A stretch of 64,000 bases of DNA from NCBI GenBank assembly GCA_015243575.1, contig CP042469.1, forward strand, positions 4,306,929 through 4,370,928. Direction: 5' to 3'. Below are positions 41,266-48,897 of the stretch, in pieces. The first letter of the stretch is position 1, and every line of letters starts with the position of its first letter. The translations under genes were made by a program, and so were the position numbers. The DNA is from Clostridiales bacterium. Lineage in GTDB: Bacteria; Bacillota; Clostridia; Peptostreptococcales; Anaerovoracaceae. Under the pieces are notes generated by a model. That model did not search any database, had not been told where the DNA came from, and was given only the letters and a program-made list of their open reading frames with translations.

Positions 41266-41502
41266 ATGAAAATCTGTATTGCATGTGGAATGCCTATGAA
41301 GGCAAAAGAAGACTTTGCAATGGGAGATGAAAGCAAGGATTATTGCAAATACTGCGCAAGGCCTGACGGAACCATGCAAAACTATGCTGAAAAACTGGAA
41401 GGAATGACTGAATTTATTGTAAAGACGCAGGGGCTTGATCAAGAGGCCGCAAGAAACGCTGCCAGGGGGATGATGGAAAAGCTGCCGGCATGGCAAAACT
41501 GA
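41266..41502 (+). CDS. Small putative zinc-ribbon protein
   Basis: 78 residues. N-terminal MKICIACGMPMKAKEDFAMGDESKDYCKYCARPDG: two C-x2-C pairs (Cys5/Cys8 via IACG, then CKYC) form a zinc ribbon, followed by a helical tail NYAEKLEGMTEFIVKTQGLDQEAARNAARGMMEKLPAW. This matches the putative zinc-ribbon family PF12674. GGAGGAATCTAGA precedes ATG; one base after the TetR stop. Function unknown. Confidence 0.85.
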   Translation: MKICIACGMPMKAKEDFAMGDESKDYCKYCARPDGTMQNYAEKLEGMTEFIVKTQGLDQEAARNAARGMMEKLPAWQN

Positions 41503-41521
41503 GAAAGGGATACGATATATT

Positions 41522-41884
41522 ATGAACTATGACAATTATCTGCTGCCAGTAGATGATATGGGCAAAGCCAGGGATTACTACGAAAATACACTGGGACTGG
41601 CGCTTAAATTTGACTTCTCTGCGAAAGGCATGATCGCGTTTCGAATCGGAGAGGAAGAGCCGGCGATCATCCTAAAGGATGTATCGCGGTTCGGGGAAAG
41701 CAAGCCTTCAGTTTGGCTGGAAGTGGAGAACGTAGAAAGCGAATACGCACGGTTGAAGGCAAAAGGCGTTGCCTTTCTTTCCGAACCGATCGAGATTCAT
41801 ACCGGCCTGGCAGTGGAATTTGAGGACCCTTTCGGAAATCGATTCGGGATCACGGATTATACAAAAACAGCTGCTAATAGATAA
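41522..41884 (+). CDS. VOC-family (glyoxalase/bleomycin-resistance-like) protein
   Basis: 120 residues. Starts NYDNYLLPVDDMGKARDYYENTLGLALKFDFSAKGMIAFRIG and ends LAVEFEDPFGNRFGITDY, typical of small VOC proteins. The first-strand His metal ligand is replaced (Asn/Tyr), so metal catalysis is doubtful and a binding or resistance role is possible. Third gene of the TetR cluster, 19 bp after the zinc ribbon. Confidence 0.83.
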   Translation: MNYDNYLLPVDDMGKARDYYENTLGLALKFDFSAKGMIAFRIGEEEPAIILKDVSRFGESKPSVWLEVENVESEYARLKAKGVAFLSEPIEIHTGLAVEFEDPFGNRFGITDYTKTAANR

Positions 41885-41953
41885 GAAAATTTTACCAAGG
41901 CAGCATCAGCGAGGGGATACAGGAGTCAGCGGAGACCGAAAGGAGTGGGTGTG

Positions 41954-42208
41954 ATGACCAAATTGAGCGAACTGCCAAATGTGGGAGCCGTGATGGAGAA
42001 AAGGCTTGCAGCAGTTGGGATATACGACGGGGAAGCGTTGAAGCAAGCTGGAAGCAGGGAGGCATTTGAGCGTCTGCTTGCATATGAAGGGGATACGTGC
42101 TTTAGTTCGCTTTGCAGTTTGGAGGGAGCCGTACAGAATGTACGCTGGCACTCTCTGAGTGACGAAAAGAAGAAGGAATTAAAGGCATACTTTCAATCCT
42201 TGAAATAA
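41954..42208 (+). CDS. TfoX C-terminal-domain protein
   Basis: 84 residues from ATG 41954 (AAAGGAG eight bases upstream; GTG 41945 overlaps it). TfoX_C pattern: LSELPNVGAVMEKRLAAVGIYDGEALKQAGSREAFERLL, a helix-hairpin-helix-like DNA-binding module, then CSLEGAVQNVRWHSLSDEKKKELKAYFQSL. Standalone TfoX_C proteins are common in Firmicutes; no link to competence can be claimed. Confidence 0.85.
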   Translation: MTKLSELPNVGAVMEKRLAAVGIYDGEALKQAGSREAFERLLAYEGDTCFSSLCSLEGAVQNVRWHSLSDEKKKELKAYFQSLK

Positions 42209-42248
42209 GAGAGCATGAATAGCCGAACTTCCTAAGCTGAATCGATGA

Positions 42249-42297
42249 AGAAAAAAGCCATGCCCGGACAAGAAAATCCGAAAGCATGGCTTTTCTT
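42249..42297. terminator. Bidirectional intrinsic terminator
   Basis: AAAAAAGCCATGC / GCATGGCTTTTCTT with an inner CGGA/TCCG stem. Serves the convergent tfoX-like and flavodiiron genes. Confidence 0.85.
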
Positions 42298-42318
42298 ATT
42301 TCAGAACCCTTTGGGGCA

Positions 42319-43524
42319 TCAGACGAGAACAGATTCAGCAATGCTGCTTGCCAATGCTGATATTTCCGGGGATGACAGCTCATTCAGAGCGGAGGTAATG
42401 GTGACCGGGTCCTCCAGCAGGTAGATATCTCTCATTTCTTCGTCCAGAAATTTGCTGATCAAACCGCCGGCCTGGGGCGCCCAGGACCCGTTTTCAATGA
42501 CCGCAAAGGTACGATTCTGGACATTCAGGTGCTTCATTTCCATTAAGAAGTGGTACATAGGCGGATAGATGTTCAGATTGTATGTAACCGAAGCAAGCAC
42601 CACATGACTCAGCCGGAAGCTTTCTGAAATCAGCTGTGATACGTGGGTGCTGCTGACATCGTAGACATGAACGTTGGTAACCCCACGCCTGCAGAGCTCG
42701 CTGGCCAGTGCCTGAGCCGCAAACTCGGTGTTTCCGTACATTGACGCATAGACGATCAATACGCCTCGTTCCTCAGGAACGTACCTGCTCCACCTGTCGT
42801 ATTTGTCAATGATATACCCGAAATCAGAACGCCATACAGGACCGTGCAGCGGGCAGATATACTTGATCTCCAATGTTGATGCTTTTTTCAGCAAAGCCTG
42901 AACGAAGGGGCCATACTTTCCTACAATATTTGTATAGTATCGGCGGGCATCGTCAATCCAATCCCGGTCGAAATTGACCTCGTCGTTAAAAAGCTTGCCG
43001 TCCAGAGCCCCAAAAGAGCCGAAGCCGTCTGCGGAAAACAGTACCTTGTCAGTGGCATCAAAGCTGACCATCGCTTCAGGCCAGTGCACCATCGGTGCCT
43101 CGACAAAGACGATCGTGTGACGGCCGAAACTCATGCTGTCTCCTTCTTTTACCTCAATTTCACGCCCATCGACATCAAACCCAAATTGGCGCATCATCAT
43201 GAAGGCTTTTTCTGTGCTGATTACCTTCGTTTCGGGATGACGCAGCAAAATCTCTTCAATGCTGGCTCCGTGATCCGGTTCCATATGATTAATCACCAGA
43301 TAATCCAGCGGTCTTCCATTCAGCAGACCTGCCGCATTGGCTAAATATTCACGGCAGACAGACCAGTCCACCGTATCAAACAAGGCTGTCTTTTCGTCTA
43401 ATAGTAAATAAGAATTGTAGGAAACACCTCGTGGAATCGGGTGAACATTCTCAAAAAGCGCCAGACGATGATCGTTTCCGCCGACCCAATACAGGTCTTC
43501 TGTGACATTACGAACTGTATACAT
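42319..43524 (-). CDS. Flavodiiron protein (A-type flavoprotein, FprA-like)
   Basis: 401 residues, class A length. N-terminal metallo-beta-lactamase diiron domain: H80-x-E82-x-D84-H85 (NHMEPDH), then VHWPEAMVSFD and FSADGFGSFG with further ligands, and PLHGPVW. C-terminal flavodoxin domain from about 255: VLIVYASMYGNTEFAAQAL binds FMN. Family members reduce O2 to water or NO to N2O using rubredoxin or F420H2. GGAGG RBS. It lies 108 bp downstream of a gene whose product ends in a rubredoxin domain, a direct potential electron donor. Confidence 0.95.
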   Translation of the reverse strand: MYTVRNVTEDLYWVGGNDHRLALFENVHPIPRGVSYNSYLLLDEKTALFDTVDWSVCREYLANAAGLLNGRPLDYLVINHMEPDHGASIEEILLRHPETKVISTEKAFMMMRQFGFDVDGREIEVKEGDSMSFGRHTIVFVEAPMVHWPEAMVSFDATDKVLFSADGFGSFGALDGKLFNDEVNFDRDWIDDARRYYTNIVGKYGPFVQALLKKASTLEIKYICPLHGPVWRSDFGYIIDKYDRWSRYVPEERGVLIVYASMYGNTEFAAQALASELCRRGVTNVHVYDVSSTHVSQLISESFRLSHVVLASVTYNLNIYPPMYHFLMEMKHLNVQNRTFAVIENGSWAPQAGGLISKFLDEEMRDIYLLEDPVTITSALNELSSPEISALASSIAESVLV

Positions 43525-43632
43525 AAAGAAACCTCCATAAAATAATTAGAAATGGTTATCAGCAAGAAGTTTAAGGGAAGCGCTGATGAATCCATTGTGC
43601 GCAGCTGCAGCACGAATCGAATCAGTGTTTCC

Positions 43633-45534
43633 TTAGACTTCGATAAATTGATCTTTTTCTTCTGCACAGCAGGGACAGAGCCACTCTTCCGGCAGCTTGT
43701 CAAAGGCCACTCCCGGTGCAATTCCGGCCTCTGCGTCTCCGATATCCTTATCGTATTCATAGCCGCAGCCGCAGCAGACATACAATTTATAAAGGCGGGC
43801 AGGCTTCAACGGCTTTGTGCGTTTCATCTTTTTCATAGGAGGTGCATCGGTCTTTGGAGTTCCGTTATCCAGCGCCTCTGTCAGCAAGGGCAGAATAACC
43901 TCCACATCACCGACAATCCCATAATCGGCATTTTTAAAGATGGGGGCATTGGGGTTGCTATTAATGGCAACAATTGTAGAAGCCTCTTTAATCCCCTTTA
44001 AGTGCTGCCCCGCGCCGGAGATGCCGCAAGCGATATACAGGTTTCCCTTGAACTTTTGACCAGACATTCCGACATAGCGGCTTAGAGGTACATACTTTAA
44101 TGTTTCTGCTACCGGACGTGATGAGCCGATTGCAGCACCCGCCTGTACGGCCAATGCTTTGACTAGTTCCATATTTTCTTTCGGTCCGATTCCCTTACCG
44201 GCGCTGACAATGCGCTCTGCCTGAACGATGGGTGTATCAAGCGGAATTCCCACGGTAAAATCGTACCCGTCCTTATTAAGACCTTCCACCAAAGCAGCTA
44301 CCTGCTCCTGGGCGGTTCCGTCCTTTAAAATGATCTTCTTTCGCTCTCCTGTAAGTGCGCCTTTTTTCTTTGGCTTGCCGTCAGTCTTGGGTGCTTTTCC
44401 AATGAGGTGAGCTGCAATGACAACTCTTTGAATTTCGTTGGTTCCCTCGTAGATGGTGCAAATCTTTGCATCTCGGTAGAACCGCTCTACGTCAATGCCC
44501 TTGATAAAGCCCGAACCGCCGTAAATCTGCAGTGCATCATTGACGATTTCAAGACAACGGTCAGAGGTATACTGTTTTGCCATGGCGGATTCCATTGCAT
44601 AAGACTCGTGGTTTTCCTTCAGTTCCGCTGCACTATAGACCAGAAAGCGGCAGGCGCGAAGTTTGGTAGCCATGTCAGCAATTTTGAACGAAATTGCCTG
44701 TTGATGAGCGATGGCCATTCCAAACTGTTCCCGTTCCTTTGCGTAATCCAGTGCACTTTCATATGCTCCCTGTGCAATTCCCAGCGACTGAGAAGCAATG
44801 CCGATTCTTCCGCCGTCGAGTGTTGCCATGGCAATTTTAAAGCCTTGGCCTTCTTTTCCCAGCAGATTTTCTTTCGGAACTTTCACGTTATTAAAGTTCA
44901 GCTCTGCAGTGGTAGAGGAGCGGATGCCCATTTTGTCGTATTTGTCACCGAAGGTGAATCCTTCCCAGCCCTTTTCCACAATAAAAGCGCTGATTCCCCG
45001 GGTGCCGATATCCGGGGTTGTTACGGCAAACACCACATAAATATCCGCCTTGGGCGCGTTGGTGATGAATATCTTGCTGCCGCTTAGAACGTAGTGATCG
45101 CCTGACAGTTCGGCAGTTGTTTCCGTTCCGCCGGCATCACTGCCGGCTTCGCTCTCAGTCAAACCGAAAGCACCTAGCTTTTCCCCTTTTGCAAGCGGCG
45201 TTAAATACTTTTTCTTCTGTTTCTCTGTTCCAAATGCATAAATTGGCCAACATCCCAAAGAGACATGAGCTGATAGAATTACGCCAATTCCTCCGTCAAC
45301 ACGGGACAGCTCTTCCACTCCGATGGAGTAATGCAGAATATCAAGACCGCTGCCGCCATATTCGGTGGGGAACGGTAGTCCCATAAGACCCATTTGACCC
45401 ATTTTTTGCACAATTTCGTCAGGAAATAGATTTTCCTGGTCCAGTGTGGCGGCAATTGGCTTGATTTCAGCTTCGGCAAATTCTCGTACCTTTGCACGAA
45501 ATTCCTCGTGTTGCGGCGTTGCTTGAAATAACAT
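43633..45534 (-). CDS. Acyl-CoA dehydrogenase / EtfA FAD-domain / rubredoxin fusion
   Basis: 633 residues from ATG 45534 (GGGAGG seven bases upstream). Three modules in order: (i) 1-380, complete acyl-CoA dehydrogenase, with FGLTESEAGSDAGG (123-136), ITNA, and catalytic base Glu363 in IYEGTNEIQR; (ii) about 397-555, the FAD-binding C-terminal domain of ETF alpha, with ERIVSAGKGIG, AAIGSSRPVAE, VGMSGQ, IACGISGAGQHL, NAPIFKNADYGIVGD; (iii) 585-633, rubredoxin with ligands Cys587/590 and Cys620/623. ETF-alpha's N-terminal domain and ETF-beta are absent. The module order implies electrons pass acyl-CoA, ACAD FAD, Etf FAD, rubredoxin iron, and the next gene is a flavodiiron protein. Confidence 0.93.
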   Translation of the reverse strand: MLFQATPQHEEFRAKVREFAEAEIKPIAATLDQENLFPDEIVQKMGQMGLMGLPFPTEYGGSGLDILHYSIGVEELSRVDGGIGVILSAHVSLGCWPIYAFGTEKQKKKYLTPLAKGEKLGAFGLTESEAGSDAGGTETTAELSGDHYVLSGSKIFITNAPKADIYVVFAVTTPDIGTRGISAFIVEKGWEGFTFGDKYDKMGIRSSTTAELNFNNVKVPKENLLGKEGQGFKIAMATLDGGRIGIASQSLGIAQGAYESALDYAKEREQFGMAIAHQQAISFKIADMATKLRACRFLVYSAAELKENHESYAMESAMAKQYTSDRCLEIVNDALQIYGGSGFIKGIDVERFYRDAKICTIYEGTNEIQRVVIAAHLIGKAPKTDGKPKKKGALTGERKKIILKDGTAQEQVAALVEGLNKDGYDFTVGIPLDTPIVQAERIVSAGKGIGPKENMELVKALAVQAGAAIGSSRPVAETLKYVPLSRYVGMSGQKFKGNLYIACGISGAGQHLKGIKEASTIVAINSNPNAPIFKNADYGIVGDVEVILPLLTEALDNGTPKTDAPPMKKMKRTKPLKPARLYKLYVCCGCGYEYDKDIGDAEAGIAPGVAFDKLPEEWLCPCCAEEKDQFIEV

Positions 45535-45567
45535 ACAATGACCTCCCTTTATTATTAAATACATAAT

Positions 45568-45586
45568 CTGGACTAAATTTGTCCAG
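45568..45586. promoter_or_regulatory. Inverted repeat operator 1 (candidate Rrf2 site)
   Basis: CTGGACTAAATTTGTCCAG: 6-bp perfect arms CTGGAC/GTCCAG around TAAATTT. A near-identical copy lies 70 bp away at 45638. It is 34 bp upstream of the fusion gene's ATG, near the expected transcript start. Confidence 0.7.
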
Positions 45587-45637
45587 TATTATTCAAAATA
45601 TATTTGTGCCAAAAACATCCACTCATTCAGGATTAAA

Positions 45638-45656
45638 TTGGACTAAATTTGTCCAG
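45638..45656. promoter_or_regulatory. Inverted repeat operator 2 (candidate Rrf2 site)
   Basis: TTGGACTAAATTTGTCCAG, 18 of 19 bases identical to the copy at 45568. The 70-bp spacing is close to seven helical turns. A possible -35 TTGGCA (minus strand, 45612-45607) lies between the two copies. Confidence 0.7.
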
Positions 45657-45690
45657 TTTCGCACAAAACATAAACCGCAGATCTTGCGGC

Positions 45691-46086
45691 TTATATTGCA
45701 GAGCGAAGAGATCGCTTTTTCATAATATTGATAAACTCATTTTGCATCGTGCACAATGTATTATGTACATTGCATCGCTTGTCTGCATGATTATTGGGAC
45801 AAAAGCTGCCAGCTTCCTGGCACACATTGAGAAGCAATTCTCCTTCTATGGCATGATATACATCGTAAAATGTTTTCTCATCTAAGTCACAGCTTAGCTC
45901 ATATCCGCCTTTTGCGCCGCGAAAAATACTGACCAATTGGGCTTTCTGAAGTTTTTTGAGAATCTTATAGGCGTAGGAAGTGGGGATATGTTCCAGTTCG
46001 CAAATTTGCTGAAGGGGCATGCGGGCTTTGTATGAAAGCGCCCGAATGATACGATATGCATAGTCTGCTTCGCGAGAAATCATCAA
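45691..46086 (-). CDS. Rrf2-family regulator, probable Fe-S sensor
   Basis: 131 residues. Rrf2 winged helix: SREADYAYRIIRALSYKARMPLQQICELEHIPTSYAYKILKKLQKAQLVSIFRGAKGGYELS. Cys89, Cys96, Cys105 and His108 (CNVH) are placed like the Cys3-His cluster ligands of IscR (C-x5-C-x5-C-x2-H), though spacings here are x6 and x8; Cys112 is extra. Such proteins sense Fe-S status, NO or redox. The gene is directly upstream of the ACAD fusion in the same direction, with two matching operators in the 156 bp between, making it the likely regulator of the fusion and flavodiiron genes. Confidence 0.88.
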   Translation of the reverse strand: MMISREADYAYRIIRALSYKARMPLQQICELEHIPTSYAYKILKKLQKAQLVSIFRGAKGGYELSCDLDEKTFYDVYHAIEGELLLNVCQEAGSFCPNNHADKRCNVHNTLCTMQNEFINIMKKRSLRSAI

Positions 46087-46261
46087 TCTAATTCACCAAT
46101 CACTTTTCACTAGAATTTCATCCCTATCATCCCATACTGGAGAAAATAAGTCAAGTATGATTATGCAAAAAAAACAGAATATGGATTTTATGTAAATCAC
46201 CCAAGCATGTCGGAGCAAATATTAGCTTTATTCTATATCAGCAAGCGGCTAGCGGCTTATT

Positions 46262-47626
46262 TTATTTCAACAAGCTTCTGAGCATTCGAAATTTCTTTTC
46301 AGAATAAGGATGATAGCGCACCGGCATGTCGATCCAGTTTGATTTTTTGACGATGCTTCGATAGTGGGTGAAGGTATCAAAGCTGAGCTTTCCATGATAA
46401 CTGCCCATACCAGAGTAACCGACGCCGCCAAAGCCCATGTGGGGACTTGCAAGATGGATGATGGTATCGTTAATACAGCCGCCGCCGAAGGAACAGGAGT
46501 TCAGAATTTTCTCCTCTGCAGCCTTGCTTGTTGTAAAGAGGTAGAGCGCAAGGGGACGGGGATGTGAGCGGATCAAACGTACGCATTCGTCAAGCTCCGA
46601 AAATGGAATCAAAGGCAGGATGGGGCCGAAGATTTCCTCCTGCATCACAGGAGATTCAGGGGTGATTCCCGTCAGAACCGTAGGTTCAACAAATCTTCTG
46701 CATTTTTCATAATGTCCGCCGATTACAGCATGCTCTCTCCGCATCAAGCCTGTTACGCGTTCAAAATGCTTTTCATTTATGATCACCGGCATTTCAGAAA
46801 GATCCCCGTCGGGAAAGAATTCTTTGATTGCCTTTTCGTAGGCGGCCAGGAAAGCATCCTTTACCTTGTGATGAATCAGAAGATAGTCGGGCTCAACACA
46901 GGTCTGGCCTGCATTCAGGACCTTTCCAAAGGCTATGCGCTTTGCTGCAAGCTTAATATCTGCGGTTTCATCCACGATGACAGGGCTCTTTCCTCCAAGT
47001 TCGAGGGTTACAGGGGTAAGATTTCTGGATGCTGCAGCCATTACCGTCTTTCCTACCTCAACGCTTCCCGTAAAAAAGATGTAGTCAAATACTTCCTCCA
47101 GAAGAGCATTGTTCAGTTCCCGCCCGCCTTCGACCACTGCGATGTATTCCTGAGGATAGATGGTACCAAGGATTTTGGCAATGGCGCTGCTGGTGGCGGG
47201 GGCATATGCGGAGGGCTTTACAACAACACAGTTTCCACCGGAAATTGCGCCCACCAGCGGCTCAAGGCAGAGCTGAAGCGGGTAATTCCATGGAGACATG
47301 ATAAGAGCAACCCCATAGGGCTCGGGAACAACGTAGCTTTTCGCGTGAAACTGAGCCAGGGGAGTTTTTACCTTCTTTATCTTTCCCCAGCGGGGCAGGT
47401 GAGCAAGATGGAATCGGATTTCGTCCAGAACCATACCGATTTCTGTCATGTAGGTTTCGAAGGGGGATTTATTGAGATCAGATTTTAGTGCCTCACTGAT
47501 CAAATTCTCGTTTTCTTTTAGTGCCCTTTGGAGTTTTTGGAGGGCTTCCAGACGAAAGGCAAGCGGTCTGGTAGCGCCGCTTTCAAAGTATTCACGCTGC
47601 TGCGTGACAATGGATCCAATATTCAT
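46262..47626 (-). CDS. Aldehyde dehydrogenase (ALDH3-like)
   Basis: 454 residues from ATG 47626 (GGAGG six bases upstream; its ATGA overlaps the MerR stop). ALDH motifs: MSPWNYPLQLCLEPL, VVKPSAYAPATSSAI, FTGSVEVGKTVMAAA, ELGGKSPVI with the general-base Glu, and NAGQTCVEPDYLL with the nucleophilic Cys. Late NDTIIHLASPHMGFGGVGYSGMGSYHGKLSFDTFTH is the class 3/coniferyl-fatty aldehyde pattern. Oxidises aldehydes to acids with NAD(P). Coupled to the MerR regulator gene. Confidence 0.93.
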   Translation of the reverse strand: MNIGSIVTQQREYFESGATRPLAFRLEALQKLQRALKENENLISEALKSDLNKSPFETYMTEIGMVLDEIRFHLAHLPRWGKIKKVKTPLAQFHAKSYVVPEPYGVALIMSPWNYPLQLCLEPLVGAISGGNCVVVKPSAYAPATSSAIAKILGTIYPQEYIAVVEGGRELNNALLEEVFDYIFFTGSVEVGKTVMAAASRNLTPVTLELGGKSPVIVDETADIKLAAKRIAFGKVLNAGQTCVEPDYLLIHHKVKDAFLAAYEKAIKEFFPDGDLSEMPVIINEKHFERVTGLMRREHAVIGGHYEKCRRFVEPTVLTGITPESPVMQEEIFGPILPLIPFSELDECVRLIRSHPRPLALYLFTTSKAAEEKILNSCSFGGGCINDTIIHLASPHMGFGGVGYSGMGSYHGKLSFDTFTHYRSIVKKSNWIDMPVRYHPYSEKKFRMLRSLLK

Positions 47627-48783
47627 GATGTTCCTCCAATTTGTTTGACTGCCCGCAGGAAGCGCTCTGTAAAATAATCGGAATCGGGTCCGATACAGGA
47701 GGCCGTATAAGAAGCAAAGCTGTTTTCCGCATTGCTCAATTCGCTGGAGCAGTCCAGGAGTGGTGAAATGATGGTAAGCCAACCAAGACGCAGACTGAAA
47801 AGCATCAGAGAGCGTATTCCTGCCGGCGAACCGGGGTCAAGGGACATAAAAAACAGATGGGTTTTCCCGCAGAGAGAGATACTGCTTGCAAGACTCTCAG
47901 CCCTGCTGTTTATAAAGTAATGATAATGATAAAGGGCTTCTTCGAGAGAGTCCTTTCCTTCAAACCCAGAGTTGACCGCATCTTTGCATTGCTTAGCTTC
48001 CGCATGATAGCCCAGCTTATTCAGCATTTCTGAAAGCCGCTGAAGCAGGGATGAGAGCCCCGCTGCATAACGGTCCAGATCCCGGATGCGCTGTGAACCG
48101 TATGTACGGTTCCATTCCTTACGCTTAAGACTAATGAATGCATCCAGTGTTTCGTCGGAAACGCAGATCATTCTGGCAGCAGATTCCGCTGAGGATGCGT
48201 GGAAGAGCATAGCCCGGTTGATAAAGAGATCCACATCTGCTTTTGCAGCCTGATTGAGAGCTTGATCGTAAAGGGTAAAGGAAGCGAGGGATTCTGCAAA
48301 CGGAATTCCTGCATCAAGCCTTCTTTGAATCAGGAGCATGATCTGAAGATCGGCTTCCGCAAAAAAACGGCTTCTGCCGATGATTTCAGGCTTTAGTATC
48401 TTCTCATTCACAAGGCTGCTGATCTGCTCCTTAGATAGGCCTGACATTTTCGAAGCTTCGGAAGCCGAAAATGCTTTGCTGCCGCCACGATCGTCTGCTT
48501 TCAAAATCGCATCCAGCAGCTCGATTTCCGTATGGCTGGGAGAAGAGGCGTCCAGCATGCGCTTAATCACAGACAAGGGATAGTATCGCTCCTTTTGAAG
48601 GGATTTGATCAATTGAATTCGGGCAACGCAATCCTCGTCGTAATAAGCCATATTGGGCCCTGTTTTGAAAGCCGCCTGTAACAAGCCTTCTTTAATATAG
48701 AATTTTATGGTGGTTACATTGGTGTTTGTGGCCTTTGCAAGCTCACCGATTTTCAGCAGGCCGGCGGCAGATTCTTTTCGCAT
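47623..48783 (-). CDS. MerR-family transcriptional regulator with long effector region
   Basis: 386 residues. N-terminal MerR HTH at about 9-80: LLKIGELAKATNTNVTTIKFYIKEGLLQAAFKTGPNMAYYDEDCVARIQLIKSLQKERYYPLSVIKRML. A second, weaker DNA-binding-like segment follows at about 100-155 (FSASEASKMSGLSKEQISSLVNEKILKPEIIGRSRFFAEADLQIMLLIQRRL), then a long helical domain with no assignable ligand motif. Longer than usual MerR (about 130). Translationally coupled to the aldehyde dehydrogenase gene, so that gene is a likely target. Confidence 0.82.
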   Translation of the reverse strand: MRKESAAGLLKIGELAKATNTNVTTIKFYIKEGLLQAAFKTGPNMAYYDEDCVARIQLIKSLQKERYYPLSVIKRMLDASSPSHTEIELLDAILKADDRGGSKAFSASEASKMSGLSKEQISSLVNEKILKPEIIGRSRFFAEADLQIMLLIQRRLDAGIPFAESLASFTLYDQALNQAAKADVDLFINRAMLFHASSAESAARMICVSDETLDAFISLKRKEWNRTYGSQRIRDLDRYAAGLSSLLQRLSEMLNKLGYHAEAKQCKDAVNSGFEGKDSLEEALYHYHYFINSRAESLASSISLCGKTHLFFMSLDPGSPAGIRSLMLFSLRLGWLTIISPLLDCSSELSNAENSFASYTASCIGPDSDYFTERFLRAVKQIGGTS

Positions 48784-48897
48784 GCATTCCTTCCTTTATC
48801 TAAGGAAGCTCTGATCATTGCAGACACAAATCACGCGCGCGTATCCGTGCATCTTCCCTTTGATCAGTGCTCCCTTTAAGTTGATATCTGGTTTTTT

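Noticed and set aside
44407-45087. 226-codon plus-strand frame opposite the ACAD fusion
   Set aside because: Shadow of the conserved ACAD domain on the other strand.
46712-47488. 258-codon plus-strand frame opposite the aldehyde dehydrogenase
   Set aside because: Shadow; the minus strand holds all ALDH catalytic motifs.
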